Source: Variovorax sp. 54 (GTDB lineage: Bacteria; Pseudomonadota; Gammaproteobacteria; Burkholderiales; Burkholderiaceae_C). Taken from it: a stretch of DNA of 64,000 nucleotides. Under the pieces are notes generated by a model. That model was not told where the DNA came from. It saw nothing but the letters and a program-made list of their open reading frames with translations, and ran no database searches. The position numbers and the translations under genes were made by a program. Positions 23,112 to 34,988 of this stretch are shown piece after piece (within the stretch, counting starts at the first letter, position 1; every line of letters begins with the position of its first letter). The stretch is from the NCBI RefSeq assembly GCF_002754375.1, contig NZ_PEFF01000001.1, positions 3,427,501 to 3,491,500 of the forward strand, in the 5' to 3' direction.

Positions 23112-23157
23112 CCCGTTTTTTTCGACCCTCAGAGGCCTACGTTTTCTCTCGCAACCA

Positions 23158-23170
23158 CTTGTATAGACAG
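23158..23170. promoter_or_regulatory. HutC-type operator 3, before hutH
   Basis: CTTGTATAGACAG ends seven bases before the hutH start codon. A repressor bound here would block either a local hutH promoter or readthrough from hutC. It is the inverted counterpart of the box at 19642-19654. Confidence 0.65.
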
Positions 23171-23176
23171 GTTCAC

Positions 23177-24739
23177 ATGCCAAGCAATCACACCGCCACC
23201 CCCGAAGCCACCCTGACCCTCACGCCCGGCAAGGTCGACCTTGCGATGCTGCGACGCATCCAGGCCGGCGGCGTGCGCCTTGCGCTCGACCCGTCGGTGC
23301 TCGATGGCATGCAGAAGGCCGAGGCCGCGGTGCGCCACATCGTCGAGAACGACGAGGTGGTCTACGGCATCAACACCGGTTTCGGCAAGCTCGCGAGCAC
23401 GCGCATCGGCAACGACCACTTGGCCGAGCTGCAGCGCAACCTCGTGCTGTCGCACAGCGTGGGCACCGGCGAGCCGCTGGCCGCGCCGGTGGTGCGCATG
23501 ATCCTCGCGACCAAGGCCGTGAGCCTGGCGCGCGGCCACTCGGGCGTGCGGCCCGCGCTGGTCGATGCGCTGCTGGCGCTGTTCAACGCGGGTGTCACGC
23601 CCAGCATCCCGTGCAAGGGCTCGGTCGGCGCCTCGGGCGACCTCGCGCCGCTGGCCCACATGGCCTGCGTGCTCATCGGCGAAGGCGAAGCCACGCTGGC
23701 CGACGGCCGGAAGGTGAGCGGTGCCGAGGCCATGCGCAGCATCGGCCTCGAACCCTTCGTGCTCGGCCCCAAGGAAGGCCTGGCGCTGCTCAACGGCACG
23801 CAGGTGTCGACCGCACTCGCGCTGGCCGGCCTGTTCGGCGCCGAAGACGTGTTTGCCGCCGCGCTGATGTCGGGCGCGCTGTCGCTCGAAGCCATCCAGG
23901 GCTCGATCAAGCCCTTCGACGCCCGCATCCACGCCGCGCGCGGCCAGCCGGGCCAGATCGCCGTGGCCGGTGCCGTGCGCACGCTGCTCGACGGCAGCGA
24001 GATCGTGCCCTCGCACGCCGACTGCGGCCGCGTGCAAGACCCGTACTCGGTGCGCTGCATTCCCCAGGTGATGGGCGCCTGCCTCGACAACCTGGCCCAC
24101 GCCTCGCGCGTGCTGGTCATCGAAGCCAATGCCGCATCGGACAACCCGCTCGTGTTCTGCGACACCGGCGAGGTGATCTCGGGTGGCAACTTCCACGCCG
24201 AGCCGGTCGCCTTCGCGGCCGACATCATTGCGCTGGCCGTGAGCGAAGTCGGCGCCATCGCCGAACGCCGCCTCGCGCTGCTGCTCGACAGCGGCCTCTC
24301 GGGCCTGCCGCCTTTCCTCGTGCGCGACGGCGGCCTGAACTCCGGCTTCATGATCGCGCAGGTCACGGCCGCCGCGCTCGCGTCGGAAAACAAGTCGCAC
24401 GCGCACCCCGCCAGCGTCGACAGCCTGCCGACCTCGGCCAACCAGGAAGACCACGTGTCGATGGCCACCTTCGCGGCGCGCCGCCTCGGCGACATGGTCA
24501 ACAACACCGCGGTCGTCGTCGGCATCGAAGCGATGGCCGCCGCGCAAGGCATCGAACTGAAACGCGGGCTCAAGAGCTCGCCGCTGGTCGAAGCCGAGTT
24601 CGCCCGCATCCGCCAGAAGGTCGCCTTCCTCGAGCGCGACCGCTACCTCGCACCCGACATCGAAGCCATGCGCCAGTGGGCGCTCGCGGCCGACCTGCCG
24701 GCCGCGCTGCGCGACATCCTGCCCAGCCACGCCAAGTAA
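23177..24739 (+). CDS. hutH: Histidine ammonia-lyase
   Basis: HutH removes ammonia from L-histidine to give trans-urocanate, the first step of histidine catabolism. The 520-residue product contains the self-cyclising Ala152-Ser153-Gly154 triad (GSVGASGDLAPL) that forms the MIO electrophile, and the early active-site segment VVYGINTGFGKLAS. QEDHVSMA near residue 430 completes the signature. ATG 23177 (MPSNHTA) is chosen because the HutC box lies directly in front of it; its ribosome site is weak (AGG at 23169-23171). hutU follows after 42 bases. Confidence 0.97.
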   Translation: MPSNHTATPEATLTLTPGKVDLAMLRRIQAGGVRLALDPSVLDGMQKAEAAVRHIVENDEVVYGINTGFGKLASTRIGNDHLAELQRNLVLSHSVGTGEPLAAPVVRMILATKAVSLARGHSGVRPALVDALLALFNAGVTPSIPCKGSVGASGDLAPLAHMACVLIGEGEATLADGRKVSGAEAMRSIGLEPFVLGPKEGLALLNGTQVSTALALAGLFGAEDVFAAALMSGALSLEAIQGSIKPFDARIHAARGQPGQIAVAGAVRTLLDGSEIVPSHADCGRVQDPYSVRCIPQVMGACLDNLAHASRVLVIEANAASDNPLVFCDTGEVISGGNFHAEPVAFAADIIALAVSEVGAIAERRLALLLDSGLSGLPPFLVRDGGLNSGFMIAQVTAAALASENKSHAHPASVDSLPTSANQEDHVSMATFAARRLGDMVNNTAVVVGIEAMAAAQGIELKRGLKSSPLVEAEFARIRQKVAFLERDRYLAPDIEAMRQWALAADLPAALRDILPSHAK

Positions 24740-24781
24740 TCCGAACCGTCCGTCTGCCCACCCGACAAGGAGAACCACGCC

Positions 24782-26512
<1,731 letters not shown>

Positions 26513-26572
26513 CTCGGCGAGTGCAGTAAAAAAGCGGGTCACCCGACACCCCGAAAAGAAGGAGACCCGACG

Positions 26573-27412
26573 ATGACCCTCGATGCTTCCGACCTGCAGC
26601 GCCGCGTGCGCGAACGCGTGGACGACGCGCTGGTGGCGCAGTTCCAGCGCGACGGCGCGGTCTGCATCCGCCAGCTGCTCACGGCCGACGAACTCGCGCT
26701 GCTGCGTGACGGCATCGAAGCGAACCTGGCGGCGCCCAGCCCGCGCGCCAAGGTCGCGAGCCGGCCCGACGACCCGGGCCGCTTCTTCGAGGACTTCTGC
26801 AACTGGCAGGACATCGACGCCTTCCGCCGCTTCATCTTCGAGGCGCCGCTCGCGCAACTCGCGCAGCGGCTCATGGGCTCGCAGACCGTGCGGCTGTACC
26901 ACGACCACCTGCTCGTGAAGGAGCCCGGCACGCGCCAGCGCACGCCGTGGCACCAGGACCAGCCCTACTACAACATCGAGGGCATGCAGAACGTCAGCAT
27001 GTGGATTCCGGTCGATCCGGTGTCGCGTGCGGCCACGCTCGAGTTCGTGGCCGGCTCCCACAAGGGGCCGTGGCTCATGCCGCGCACCTTCATGGACAAC
27101 CACGCCAAGTGGTTCCCCGAAGGCAGCCTCGAAGACCTGCCCGACATCGAGGGCGCGCGCGAACGCTTTCCCATCGTCGGCTGGAACATCGAGCCCGGCG
27201 ACTTCGTCTGCTTCCACATGCTCACGCTGCATGCGGCGGCCGGCGTCGAGGGGCCGAACCGGCGCCGCGTGTTCTCGGTGCGCTTCCTGGGCGACGACAT
27301 CCGCCACGCGCCGCGCAGCTGGAAGACCTCGCCCGATTTCCCGGGCCTGGCCGAGCGCCTGCCGGCGGGCGCGCCGATGGACGATCCGCTCTTCCCGTTG
27401 CTCGTCGTCTGA
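26573..27412 (+). CDS. Phytanoyl-CoA dioxygenase (PhyH) family protein in the hut locus
   Basis: The 279-residue protein belongs to the Fe(II)/2-oxoglutarate oxygenases. The iron ligands appear as the HxD of WHQDQPYY near residue 126 and the distal histidine of MLTLHAAAG near residue 220, with a following basic segment for 2-oxoglutarate. It lies 60 bases behind hutU on the same strand with its own AAGGAG site. Such a gene is not part of the classical hut pathway; it may act on a histidine derivative such as a betaine or hydroxyhistidine, but the sequence does not show the substrate. Confidence 0.82.
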   Translation: MTLDASDLQRRVRERVDDALVAQFQRDGAVCIRQLLTADELALLRDGIEANLAAPSPRAKVASRPDDPGRFFEDFCNWQDIDAFRRFIFEAPLAQLAQRLMGSQTVRLYHDHLLVKEPGTRQRTPWHQDQPYYNIEGMQNVSMWIPVDPVSRAATLEFVAGSHKGPWLMPRTFMDNHAKWFPEGSLEDLPDIEGARERFPIVGWNIEPGDFVCFHMLTLHAAAGVEGPNRRRVFSVRFLGDDIRHAPRSWKTSPDFPGLAERLPAGAPMDDPLFPLLVV

Positions 27413-27451
27413 TGCCCGGGTAAGACGAAGGTAGAAAGAAAAAACGCGCTC

Positions 27452-27470
27452 ATTCCCATCGCGTGGGAAT
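27452..27470. promoter_or_regulatory. Palindrome, probable IclR-type operator
   Basis: ATTCCCA and TGGGAAT are perfect inverted 7-mers separated by TCGCG; a further TGGGAAC half-site follows at about 27485. The TTCC/GGAA symmetry resembles IclR-family operators, and the IclR gene begins 76 bases downstream. Confidence 0.5.
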
Positions 27471-27546
27471 TCGGGCTTGGACGTGGGAACGGCGAGCAAG
27501 ATACTGCACGCCGCATCCACTTTCGACCGCCCAGCGATTGCCCCCG

Positions 27547-28281
27547 ATGACGACCTCTCTCGACGCTCCTGCCCACAACGACCGCGCGCTGTTCGTGCTG
27601 TCGGTGCTGGCGCAAAGCAAGGCGGCGATGACGGCGGCCGAGCTGGTGCAGGCCACCGGCCTGTCGCAGAGCACGCTGTACCGGCAGGTCGCCACCTTGC
27701 GCCGCTGGGGCTTCGTGATGGAGTCCGAGGGCCGCTACTCGCCGGGGCCCGTGAGCGTGCAGCTGGCCAGCGGCTTCGACGGCAACTCCGACCTCGTGAT
27801 GGCCGCGCGCGCCGACATGCGCGTGCTGGCGCAGCAGAGCCACGAGAGCGTGGCGCTCGTCACCCTCGTGAACGACCGCGTCGTGTGCCTGGAGATGATC
27901 GACAGCGAACAGTCGCTGCGCTGCTCCTTCGACCGCGGCCGCAGCGTGCCCGCGCGCGACGGTGCCAGCGCCAAGTGCCTGCTGGCCCATGCGCCCGACG
28001 ACGCGCGCGACCTGCTGCTCGACGGGCTCGACGAAGGCCCCGAACGCCGCGCCGAGCGCGCCGCCGAACTCGGCACCATCCGCGCTGCCGGCCATGCCGT
28101 GACGCACGGCGAGGTCGATGCCGGCGTCTGGGGTGCGAGCGCGCCGGTGCTGGCCGCGGGCCGGCGCCTGCGCGGGGCGATCACGCTGATGGCGCCGCTC
28201 ACGCGCGTCGAAGGCATGGAAGCTGCGTTGGTCCACATGACCGTCGTCACGGCGGCCCGCATCTCGCGCGCACTGCAATAG
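27547..28281 (+). CDS. IclR-family transcriptional regulator
   Basis: The 244-residue protein has an IclR N-terminal winged helix (MTAAELVQATGLSQSTLYRQVATLRRWG) and the IclR effector domain from about residue 75, including VPARDGASAKCLLAH. It sits between the PhyH gene and the amino-acid ABC genes, behind a palindrome. Its probable targets are itself and the downstream transporter and hutDIFG genes, or the PhyH gene. The effector cannot be read from sequence. Confidence 0.85.
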   Translation: MTTSLDAPAHNDRALFVLSVLAQSKAAMTAAELVQATGLSQSTLYRQVATLRRWGFVMESEGRYSPGPVSVQLASGFDGNSDLVMAARADMRVLAQQSHESVALVTLVNDRVVCLEMIDSEQSLRCSFDRGRSVPARDGASAKCLLAHAPDDARDLLLDGLDEGPERRAERAAELGTIRAAGHAVTHGEVDAGVWGASAPVLAAGRRLRGAITLMAPLTRVEGMEAALVHMTVVTAARISRALQ

Positions 28282-28334
28282 CCGCACCGTTTTTTCTTTT
28301 CTCCTCCCTCTCACACCTCCACGAAAGCCCTCTA

Positions 28335-29087
28335 ATGAACACCCGTCGCACCCTCGTCGCCGCCGCACTGTCCGGCCTCGCCTTCTTCGGTTTCGCTGGC
28401 GCTGCGCACGCCCAGGGCGAGCCGCTGCGCGTGGCCACCGACGCCACCTTCCCGCCGATGGAGTTCGTGGAAAACGGCAAGCGCACCGGCTTCGACGTCG
28501 AGCTGGTCGAGGCCATCGGCAAGACGCTGGGCCGCAAGATCGAGTGGATCGACATCGACTTCAAGGGCCTCGTGCCGGGCCTTATTTCGAAGCGCTTCGA
28601 CATGGCCGTGTCGGGCATCTACATCACCGACGAGCGCAAGAAGGTCGTCGACTTCACCGTGCCGTACTACGCCGGCGGCCTCGTGGTCATGGTGAAGGAC
28701 AACAACACCACCATCAAGAAGCCGGCCGACATCAACGGCAAGAAGGTCAGCGTGCAGGTGGGCACCAAGTCGGTGGCCTACACCAAGGAAAAGTTCCCGC
28801 AGGTGCAGCTGCTGGAAGTCGAGAAGAACCAGGAGATGTTCAACCTCGTGGACATCGGCCGCGCCGACGCCGCCGTCACCGGCAAGCCCGCCGCCTTCCA
28901 GTACGTGCGCACGCGCGGCGGCCTGAAGGTGCTCGACGAGCAGATCACCACCGAGGAATACGGCATGGCCATCCGCAAGGACACGCCCGAGCTCACCAAG
29001 GCCGTGAACGGCGCGATCGAGAAGCTCAAGGCCGACGGCACCTACGCGGCGATCGTCAAGAAGTGGTTCAGCGCGAACACCAAGTAA
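28335..29087 (+). CDS. Polar amino-acid ABC transporter substrate-binding protein
   Basis: The 250-residue receptor has a signal peptide ending AGAAHAQ, so it is periplasmic. The family-3 solute-binding signature is GFDVELVEAIGKTLGRKIEW followed by LVPGLISKRFDMAVSG. It belongs to the histidine/arginine/glutamine-type receptors. Its place between hutU and hutD, followed immediately by a HisM/HisQ-like permease, makes histidine the most likely ligand. The ATG at 28335 lacks a strong ribosome site. Confidence 0.87.
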   Translation: MNTRRTLVAAALSGLAFFGFAGAAHAQGEPLRVATDATFPPMEFVENGKRTGFDVELVEAIGKTLGRKIEWIDIDFKGLVPGLISKRFDMAVSGIYITDERKKVVDFTVPYYAGGLVVMVKDNNTTIKKPADINGKKVSVQVGTKSVAYTKEKFPQVQLLEVEKNQEMFNLVDIGRADAAVTGKPAAFQYVRTRGGLKVLDEQITTEEYGMAIRKDTPELTKAVNGAIEKLKADGTYAAIVKKWFSANTK

Positions 29088-29094
29088 GCGCGCC

Positions 29095-29763
29095 ATGGAC
29101 TTCGATTTCTCGCCCGTCTGGCAGGGCTGGCCCGACCTGCTGCGCGGCGCGCTGGTCACGGTGGAAATCACCGCCTGCGCGCTGGCCCTGGGTTGCGTGC
29201 TGGGCTTGCTGGTCGGCATCGGCCGGCTGAACCCGAAGCGGCGCTGGATCTACGGCGTGTGCACCGCCTACGTGGCGGCCATTCGCGGCACGCCGCTGCT
29301 AGTGCAGCTGTTCATCCTGTTCTTCGGCCTGCCGCACTTCGGCATCCTGCTGCCGGCCTTTTTGTGCGGCGTGCTGGGGCTCGGCGTGTACTCGGGCGCC
29401 TACGTGTCGGAGATCGTGCGCGGCGCGATCCAGTCGATCGACAAGGGCCAGACCATGGCCGCGCAATCGCTGGGCATGACGCCCGGCGTGGCGATGCGCC
29501 AGATCGTGCTGCCGCAGGCCGTGGTGCGCATGATTCCGCCGCTGGGCAACGAGTTCATCGCGCTCATCAAGAACTCGGCGCTGGTGTCGCTGCTGACCAT
29601 CCATGACGTGATGCACGAGGGCCAGAAGATCATCAGCGTGTCGTACCGCTCGCTCGAGGTGTACCTGGCGATTGCGGTCGTCTACTTCGTGCTCACGGGC
29701 ACGATGACGCTGATCCTGCGGCACTTCGAACAGAAGCTGCGCCAGGGCGGGTTGATGCGATGA
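29095..29763 (+). CDS. Polar amino-acid ABC transporter permease (HisM/HisQ type)
   Basis: The 222-residue inner-membrane protein has about five hydrophobic spans and the signature QSLGMTPGVAMRQIVLPQAV with AIRGTPLLVQLFILFFGLP, typical of His/Glu/Asp/Arg permeases. Only one permease and no ATPase gene follow it, so the partner ATPase must be encoded elsewhere or shared. It overlaps hutD by four bases. Confidence 0.87.
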   Translation: MDFDFSPVWQGWPDLLRGALVTVEITACALALGCVLGLLVGIGRLNPKRRWIYGVCTAYVAAIRGTPLLVQLFILFFGLPHFGILLPAFLCGVLGLGVYSGAYVSEIVRGAIQSIDKGQTMAAQSLGMTPGVAMRQIVLPQAVVRMIPPLGNEFIALIKNSALVSLLTIHDVMHEGQKIISVSYRSLEVYLAIAVVYFVLTGTMTLILRHFEQKLRQGGLMR

Positions 29764-30329
29764 GCGTGCAGCGTTTTTCGCGCGCGACCCTGCGCGCCAC
29801 GCCCTGGAAAAACGGCGGCGGCACCACGCAGGAAATCGCCAGCTGGCCGCCAGGCGCGGGGCTCGACAGCTTCGGCTGGCGCGTGAGCATCGCGACCATC
29901 GCGTCGCCCGGCCCGTTCTCGGTGTTCCCGGGCATCGAGCGCCAGATCATGCTGCTCGAAGGCGACGGCGTGCGTCTCTTCACGCACGACGGCCGCGTGT
30001 CGCACCGGCTCGACGTGCCGCACCGGCCCTTCGCTTTTTCCGGCGACGACCCGATCGACTGCACGCTGCTCGGTGGCGCCTCGAACGACTTCAACGTGAT
30101 GACGCGCGGCGGCCAGTGGCGCGCCGACGTGCAGGTGCTGGACCATGCCGCCGACATCGCGCCTGCACCGCACGGCGTGCTGCTGGCGTTGCGCGGCGAT
30201 TGGCGCTTGAATGACGAAGGCCTTGGCGAAGGCGAGGGCCTGTGCTGGACCGATCACGCGCAAGCGTGGCAAGCCGCACCGGGCAGTGAAGACGCGCGGC
30301 TCGTGGCCGTGCGCTTCGTGCCGGCCTGA
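29760..30329 (+). CDS. hutD: HutD family protein
   Basis: HutD is a small cupin-like protein found in hut loci; it is thought to modulate hut expression by binding pathway compounds, with no firmly assigned reaction. The 189-residue product shows the family start [21 protein letters not shown] and the [16 protein letters not shown] segment. It overlaps the permease stop by ATGA and leads into hutI after 17 bases. Confidence 0.85.
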   Translation: MSVQRFSRATLRATPWKNGGGTTQEIASWPPGAGLDSFGWRVSIATIASPGPFSVFPGIERQIMLLEGDGVRLFTHDGRVSHRLDVPHRPFAFSGDDPIDCTLLGGASNDFNVMTRGGQWRADVQVLDHAADIAPAPHGVLLALRGDWRLNDEGLGEGEGLCWTDHAQAWQAAPGSEDARLVAVRFVPA

Positions 30330-30346
30330 CCGCCGGAAGGAAAAAA

Positions 30347-31603
30347 ATGACGATGAAACCCCCCAGCGAATTTCCCTCGGCCGACGGCCTCTGGACCGGC
30401 CTGCGTCTAGCGCCCGGTGCGGCGCCCGGCGTCACATTGGCGCCCGATGCCGAAGCCGCCCTCGTGGTCGCGCAGGGCATGGTCCGCTGGGTCGGTGCGC
30501 GCGCCGATCTGCCCGCCGAGTTCGCGGGGCTCGCGCCGCACGACGGTGGCGGCGCGCTCGTCACGCCCGGCCTCGTCGATTGCCACACGCACCTGGTCTA
30601 CGGCGGCCAGCGCGCCAACGAGTTCGCGATGCGGCTCGCGGGCGCCACGTACGAAGAAGTGGCGAGGGCCGGCGGCGGCATCGTCTCGTCGGTGCGCGCC
30701 ACGCGCGAAGCCGACGAGGACACGCTCTTCGCACAGGCCGCCGCGCGCCTCGAACAGCTGCTGGCCGACGGCGTCTGCGCCATCGAGATCAAGTCGGGCT
30801 ACGGCCTCGCGCTCGAACACGAGCGCAAGCAGCTGCGCGTGGCGCGGCGCCTGGGCGAGGCCTACGGCGTCACCGTGCGCACCACCTTCCTGGGCGCACA
30901 CGCGCTGCCACCGGAATACGCCGGCCGCAGCGGCGACTACATCGACCTCGTCTGCAAAGAGATGCTGCCCGCGCTCGCCGCCGAAGGGCTGGTCGATGCG
31001 GTCGACGTGTTCTGCGAACGCATCGCCTTCTCGCTCGAAGAAACCGAGCAGGTCTTCAAAGCCGCGCAGGCGCTGGGCCTGCCCGTGAAGCTGCATGCCG
31101 AGCAGCTCTCGGACATGGGCGGCGCGGCGCTGGCCGCGCGCTACGGTGCGCTGTCGTGCGACCACATCGAGCACCTGTCGGCCGACGGCATCGCGGCCAT
31201 GCGCCAGTCGGGCACCGTGGCCGTGCTGCTGCCCGGCGCCTACTACACGCTGCGCGACACGCACCTGCCGCCCATCGACGCGCTGCGCGCCGCGGGCGTG
31301 CCGATGGCCGTCTCGACCGACCACAACCCCGGCACCTCGCCGACGCTGAGCCTGCTGCTGATGGTCAACATGGCCTGCACGCTGTTCCGCCTCACCGCGC
31401 CCGAGGCGCTGGCCGGCGTCACGGTGCACGCCGCGCGCGCGCTGGGCCTGCAGGCCACGCACGGCGCCATCGCGCCCGGCATGCCCGCCAACTTCGTGCT
31501 CTGGAACCTGGCCGACGCGGCCGAGCTGGCCTACTGGTTCGGCCAGCAGCCGGTGCGCACCGTGGTGCGCCAGGGGCGCATCGCCATCGGAGCCACTGAA
31601 TGA
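30347..31603 (+). CDS. hutI: Imidazolonepropionase
   Basis: HutI opens 4-imidazolone-5-propanoate to N-formimidoyl-L-glutamate. The 418-residue metal-dependent amidohydrolase has the HxH metal pair in [12 protein letters not shown] near residue 83, then KLHAEQLSD and the catalytic aspartate in [10 protein letters not shown]. The ATG at 30347 (or 30353) follows GGAAGG. Its stop overlaps the hutF start by four bases. Confidence 0.96.
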   Translation: MTMKPPSEFPSADGLWTGLRLAPGAAPGVTLAPDAEAALVVAQGMVRWVGARADLPAEFAGLAPHDGGGALVTPGLVDCHTHLVYGGQRANEFAMRLAGATYEEVARAGGGIVSSVRATREADEDTLFAQAAARLEQLLADGVCAIEIKSGYGLALEHERKQLRVARRLGEAYGVTVRTTFLGAHALPPEYAGRSGDYIDLVCKEMLPALAAEGLVDAVDVFCERIAFSLEETEQVFKAAQALGLPVKLHAEQLSDMGGAALAARYGALSCDHIEHLSADGIAAMRQSGTVAVLLPGAYYTLRDTHLPPIDALRAAGVPMAVSTDHNPGTSPTLSLLLMVNMACTLFRLTAPEALAGVTVHAARALGLQATHGAIAPGMPANFVLWNLADAAELAYWFGQQPVRTVVRQGRIAIGATE

Positions 31604-32982
31604 CACACACGCTTTTCGCGGCCGATGCGCTGCTGCCCGCAGGCTGGGCAAAGAATGTCCTGCTGACGTGGAACGACGCGGGCCAGCTCACGCAGGTGCA
31701 AGCCGGTGCGCAACGCAGCGCCGACACGCCCGCCGCCCACGGCCCCGTGATCCCCGGCATGCCCAACCTGCATTCGCACGCCTTCCAGCGCGCCTTCGCG
31801 GGCCTCACCGAGCACCGCGCCGAGCAGCAGGACAGCTTCTGGAGCTGGCGCACGCTGATGTACCGCTTTGCGGCGCGCCTCGGCCCGCAGCACATGGAAG
31901 CCATCGCGACCTGGCTCTACGCCGAGATGCTCGAGGCGGGCTACACCAGCGTGTGCGAGTTCCAGTACGTGCACCACGACACCGACGGCCGCCCCTACGC
32001 CGACGACGCGGCGCTGAGCCGCGCGCTGCTGCGCGCCGCACAGAACACAGGCATCGGCTTCACGCTGCTGCCGGTGCTCTACCAGACCAGCGGCTTCGGC
32101 GACCAGCCGCCCACCGACGGGCAGCGCCGCTTCATCCGCTCGACCGAGTCGATGCTGCGCCTGCTCGACACGCTCAAGCCCGACTGCGACGCGCAGGGCG
32201 CGCGCCTGGGCCTGGCGCCGCATTCGCTGCGCGCCGTGCCGCCCGAGGCGCTGCGCGAGGCGCTCGCCGGCCTGGACGCCATCGACCGCACCGCACCGGT
32301 CCACATCCACATCGCCGAGCAGACGAAGGAAGTGGACGACTGCGTCGAGTGGAGCGGCCTGCGTCCGGTCGAATGGCTGCTCGACCACGCGAGCGTCGAT
32401 GCGCGCTGGTGCCTCGTGCACGCCACGCACATGAACGACGCCGAGTACGAATACGCCGCGCGCAGCGGTGCGGTCGCGGGCCTGTGCCCGACCACCGAGG
32501 CCAACCTCGGCGACGGCATCTTCGACTTCGCGCGCTGGCGCAGCCACGGCGGCGCCTGGGGCGTGGGCTCGGACAGCCACGCCAGCGTCAACGCGGCGGA
32601 AGAGCTGCTGATGCTCGAATACAGCCAGCGCCTGGGTCGGCGCCAGCGCAACGTCGGCGCCAGCGCGGCGCAGCCGCACGTGGCCACCGCGCTCACGCTC
32701 GAAGCCGTGCAGGGCGGGGCGCAAGCGGCGGGCCGCACGGTCGGCGGGCTGGCCGCGGGGCAGCAGGCCGACTTCGTCGTGCTCGATGCCTCGCACCTCG
32801 CGCTGCAGGGCCTGTCGGCCCCCGACATGCTCTCGGCCCACGTGTTCGCAAGCCACCGCACCTCGGCCGTCGATGCGGTCTGGGTGGCGGGCCGCGCGCG
32901 CGTCACGGCCGGTCGCCACGCGCTGCACGACAGCGCGGCGTCGGGCTTCGTGGCAGCGCGCACCCAGCTTCTGCAGGACTGA
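31600..32982 (+). CDS. hutF: Formimidoylglutamate deiminase
   Basis: HutF converts N-formimidoyl-L-glutamate to N-formyl-L-glutamate and ammonia; its presence marks the five-enzyme branch rather than the formiminoglutamase branch. The 460-residue amidohydrolase has [14 protein letters not shown] (metal HxH) near residue 55, [14 protein letters not shown], and [16 protein letters not shown] with the metal-binding aspartate. It overlaps hutI. Confidence 0.95.
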   Translation: MTHTLFAADALLPAGWAKNVLLTWNDAGQLTQVQAGAQRSADTPAAHGPVIPGMPNLHSHAFQRAFAGLTEHRAEQQDSFWSWRTLMYRFAARLGPQHMEAIATWLYAEMLEAGYTSVCEFQYVHHDTDGRPYADDAALSRALLRAAQNTGIGFTLLPVLYQTSGFGDQPPTDGQRRFIRSTESMLRLLDTLKPDCDAQGARLGLAPHSLRAVPPEALREALAGLDAIDRTAPVHIHIAEQTKEVDDCVEWSGLRPVEWLLDHASVDARWCLVHATHMNDAEYEYAARSGAVAGLCPTTEANLGDGIFDFARWRSHGGAWGVGSDSHASVNAAEELLMLEYSQRLGRRQRNVGASAAQPHVATALTLEAVQGGAQAAGRTVGGLAAGQQADFVVLDASHLALQGLSAPDMLSAHVFASHRTSAVDAVWVAGRARVTAGRHALHDSAASGFVAARTQLLQD

Positions 32983-32995
32983 GAAAATTCACCCC

Positions 32996-33823
32996 ATGGC
33001 TCTTTTCACCACCACCGAACCGGCGTTCCGCTTTCGCCAGGGCACGCGCCCGCTGCTGATCTCCATGCCGCACGTCGGCACGCACGTGCCGCCCGCGCTG
33101 GCCGCACGCTTCACCGACGAGGCGCGCCACGTGCCCGACACCGACTGGCACCTCGAACAGCTCTACGACTTCGCCGATGCACTCGGCGCCTCGGTGCTCG
33201 TGGCCACGCACTCGCGCTACGTGGTCGACCTGAACCGTCCGCCGGACGGCGCCAGCCTTTACCCGGGCCAGAGCGTCACCGGCCTGTGCCCGGTCGACAC
33301 CTTCGACGACACGCCGGTCTACGCGAACGCCGGCGAGCAGCCGTCCGACGCCGAGATCGCCGAACGCCGCGACGCCGTCTGGCGCCCCTACCACCAGCAG
33401 CTGCAGGCCGAACTCGACCGCCTCACGGCCGCGCACGGCACCGTCGCGCTGTGGGACGCGCACTCGATCCGTTCCGTGCTGCCGCGCTTCTTCGAAGGCA
33501 AGCTGCCCGACCTGAACCTGGGCACCGCCGACGGCAAGAGCTGCGACCCCGCGCTGGCCGCCACGCTGCGCGGCATCGCTGAGTCGGCGCCCGGCTACAC
33601 CGGCGTGCTCAACGGCCGCTTCAAGGGCGGCCACATCACGCGCCAGTACGGCAACCCGGCCGGCGGCGTGCACGCGGTGCAGCTGGAAATGACGCAGTCG
33701 AGCTACATGCAGGAAGCGCTGCCCTTCGACTACCTGCCCGACGTGGCGGCGGGCGTGCAGCCGCACGTGCGGCGGATGCTGGAAGCGGTGCTGGCTTTCG
33801 TCGAAGCCCAGCGAAAGGGCTGA
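32996..33823 (+). CDS. hutG: N-formylglutamate deformylase
   Basis: HutG hydrolyses N-formyl-L-glutamate to glutamate and formate, ending the pathway. The 275-residue protein starts at ATG 32996 (MALFTTTEP). Signatures are [50 protein letters not shown] and, near the C-terminus, [28 protein letters not shown] metal and substrate residues. It is the last gene of the plus-strand hut series. Confidence 0.95.
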   Translation: MALFTTTEPAFRFRQGTRPLLISMPHVGTHVPPALAARFTDEARHVPDTDWHLEQLYDFADALGASVLVATHSRYVVDLNRPPDGASLYPGQSVTGLCPVDTFDDTPVYANAGEQPSDAEIAERRDAVWRPYHQQLQAELDRLTAAHGTVALWDAHSIRSVLPRFFEGKLPDLNLGTADGKSCDPALAATLRGIAESAPGYTGVLNGRFKGGHITRQYGNPAGGVHAVQLEMTQSSYMQEALPFDYLPDVAAGVQPHVRRMLEAVLAFVEAQRKG

Positions 33824-33863
33824 CGGGCATCAGGGGCGGGCCCCGGTTTCTACAATCGGGGCC

Positions 33864-34910
33864 ATGAAGCCCGTCATCTACACCCGCGGCCAGGCCCTGC
33901 CTGGCATCCTCGCCCAACGCATTGCCATCCTCGACGGCGCGATGGGTACGATGATCCAGCGCTTCAAGCTCACCGAGGAGCAGTACCGCGGCGAGCGCTT
34001 CAAGGACTTCGAGCGCGACGTGAAGGGCAACAACGAGCTGCTGTCGCTCACGCGGCCCGACGTCATCACCGACATCCACGAGGCCTACCTCGCGGCCGGT
34101 GCCGACCTCATCGAGACCAACACCTTCGGCGCCACCACCATCGCGCAGGAGGACTACAAGATGGCCCACCTGGCGCGGGAGATGAACCTCGAATCGGCCA
34201 AGCTGGCGCGCGCGGCCTGCGACAAGTACAGCACGCCGGACAAGCCGCGCTTCGTGGCCGGCGCCCTTGGCCCGACGCCCAAGACCGCGAGCATCAGCCC
34301 CGACGTGAACGACCCGGGCGCACGCAACGTCGATTTCGAATCGCTGCGCGCCGCGTACTACGAGCAGACCGAAGCGCTGGTTGAAGGCGGCTCTGATGTG
34401 ATCCTGGTCGAGACCATCTTCGACACGCTCAACGCCAAGGCCGCGCTGTTCGCGGTGGACGAGTACTTCGACAACAGCGGGCACCGCCTGCCGCTGATCA
34501 TCAGCGGCACCGTGACAGACGCCTCGGGCCGCATCCTCAGCGGCCAGACCGTCACCGCCTTCTGGCACAGCGTGCGCCATGCGCAGCCGCTGGCCATCGG
34601 CCTGAACTGCGCGCTGGGCGCGACGCTGATGCGCCCCTACATCCAGGAGCTGGCGCGCGTGGCGGGCGACACCTACATCAGCTGCTACCCGAACGCCGGC
34701 CTGCCCAACCCGATGAGCGACACCGGCTTCGACGAGACGCCCGACGTCACCTCGCGCCTGCTGCACGAGTTCGCGGCCGAGGGGCTGGTGAACATCGTGG
34801 GCGGCTGCTGCGGCACGACGCCGGACCACATCGCGGCGATCGGTGCGGCGGTGGCGCCTGCGAAAGGCCGCATGCTGAACACCAACGGCTTCTACAAAGA
34901 AGCTGCCTGA
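33864..34910 (+). CDS. metH: Methionine synthase, homocysteine-binding half (split MetH)
   Basis: The 348-residue protein equals the N-terminal homocysteine module of cobalamin-dependent Met[13 protein letters not shown] near residue 20, [12 protein letters not shown], and the three zinc cysteines in GLNCALGA (near 248) and [10 protein letters not shown] (about 315-316). The remaining modules are in the gene at 39471-42233, 4.6 kb downstream. A split MetH occurs in other Burkholderiales, usually with adjacent genes. No riboswitch is visible before this half. Confidence 0.92.
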   Translation: MKPVIYTRGQALPGILAQRIAILDGAMGTMIQRFKLTEEQYRGERFKDFERDVKGNNELLSLTRPDVITDIHEAYLAAGADLIETNTFGATTIAQEDYKMAHLAREMNLESAKLARAACDKYSTPDKPRFVAGALGPTPKTASISPDVNDPGARNVDFESLRAAYYEQTEALVEGGSDVILVETIFDTLNAKAALFAVDEYFDNSGHRLPLIISGTVTDASGRILSGQTVTAFWHSVRHAQPLAIGLNCALGATLMRPYIQELARVAGDTYISCYPNAGLPNPMSDTGFDETPDVTSRLLHEFAAEGLVNIVGGCCGTTPDHIAAIGAAVAPAKGRMLNTNGFYKEAA

Positions 34911-34988
34911 AGCCGGGCGCCACGCGCGCCTTCGGCTGATTGACGGCTCCCCGTGCCGCGCCTACGCTGGCGCGCACAGGAGCCCCTC

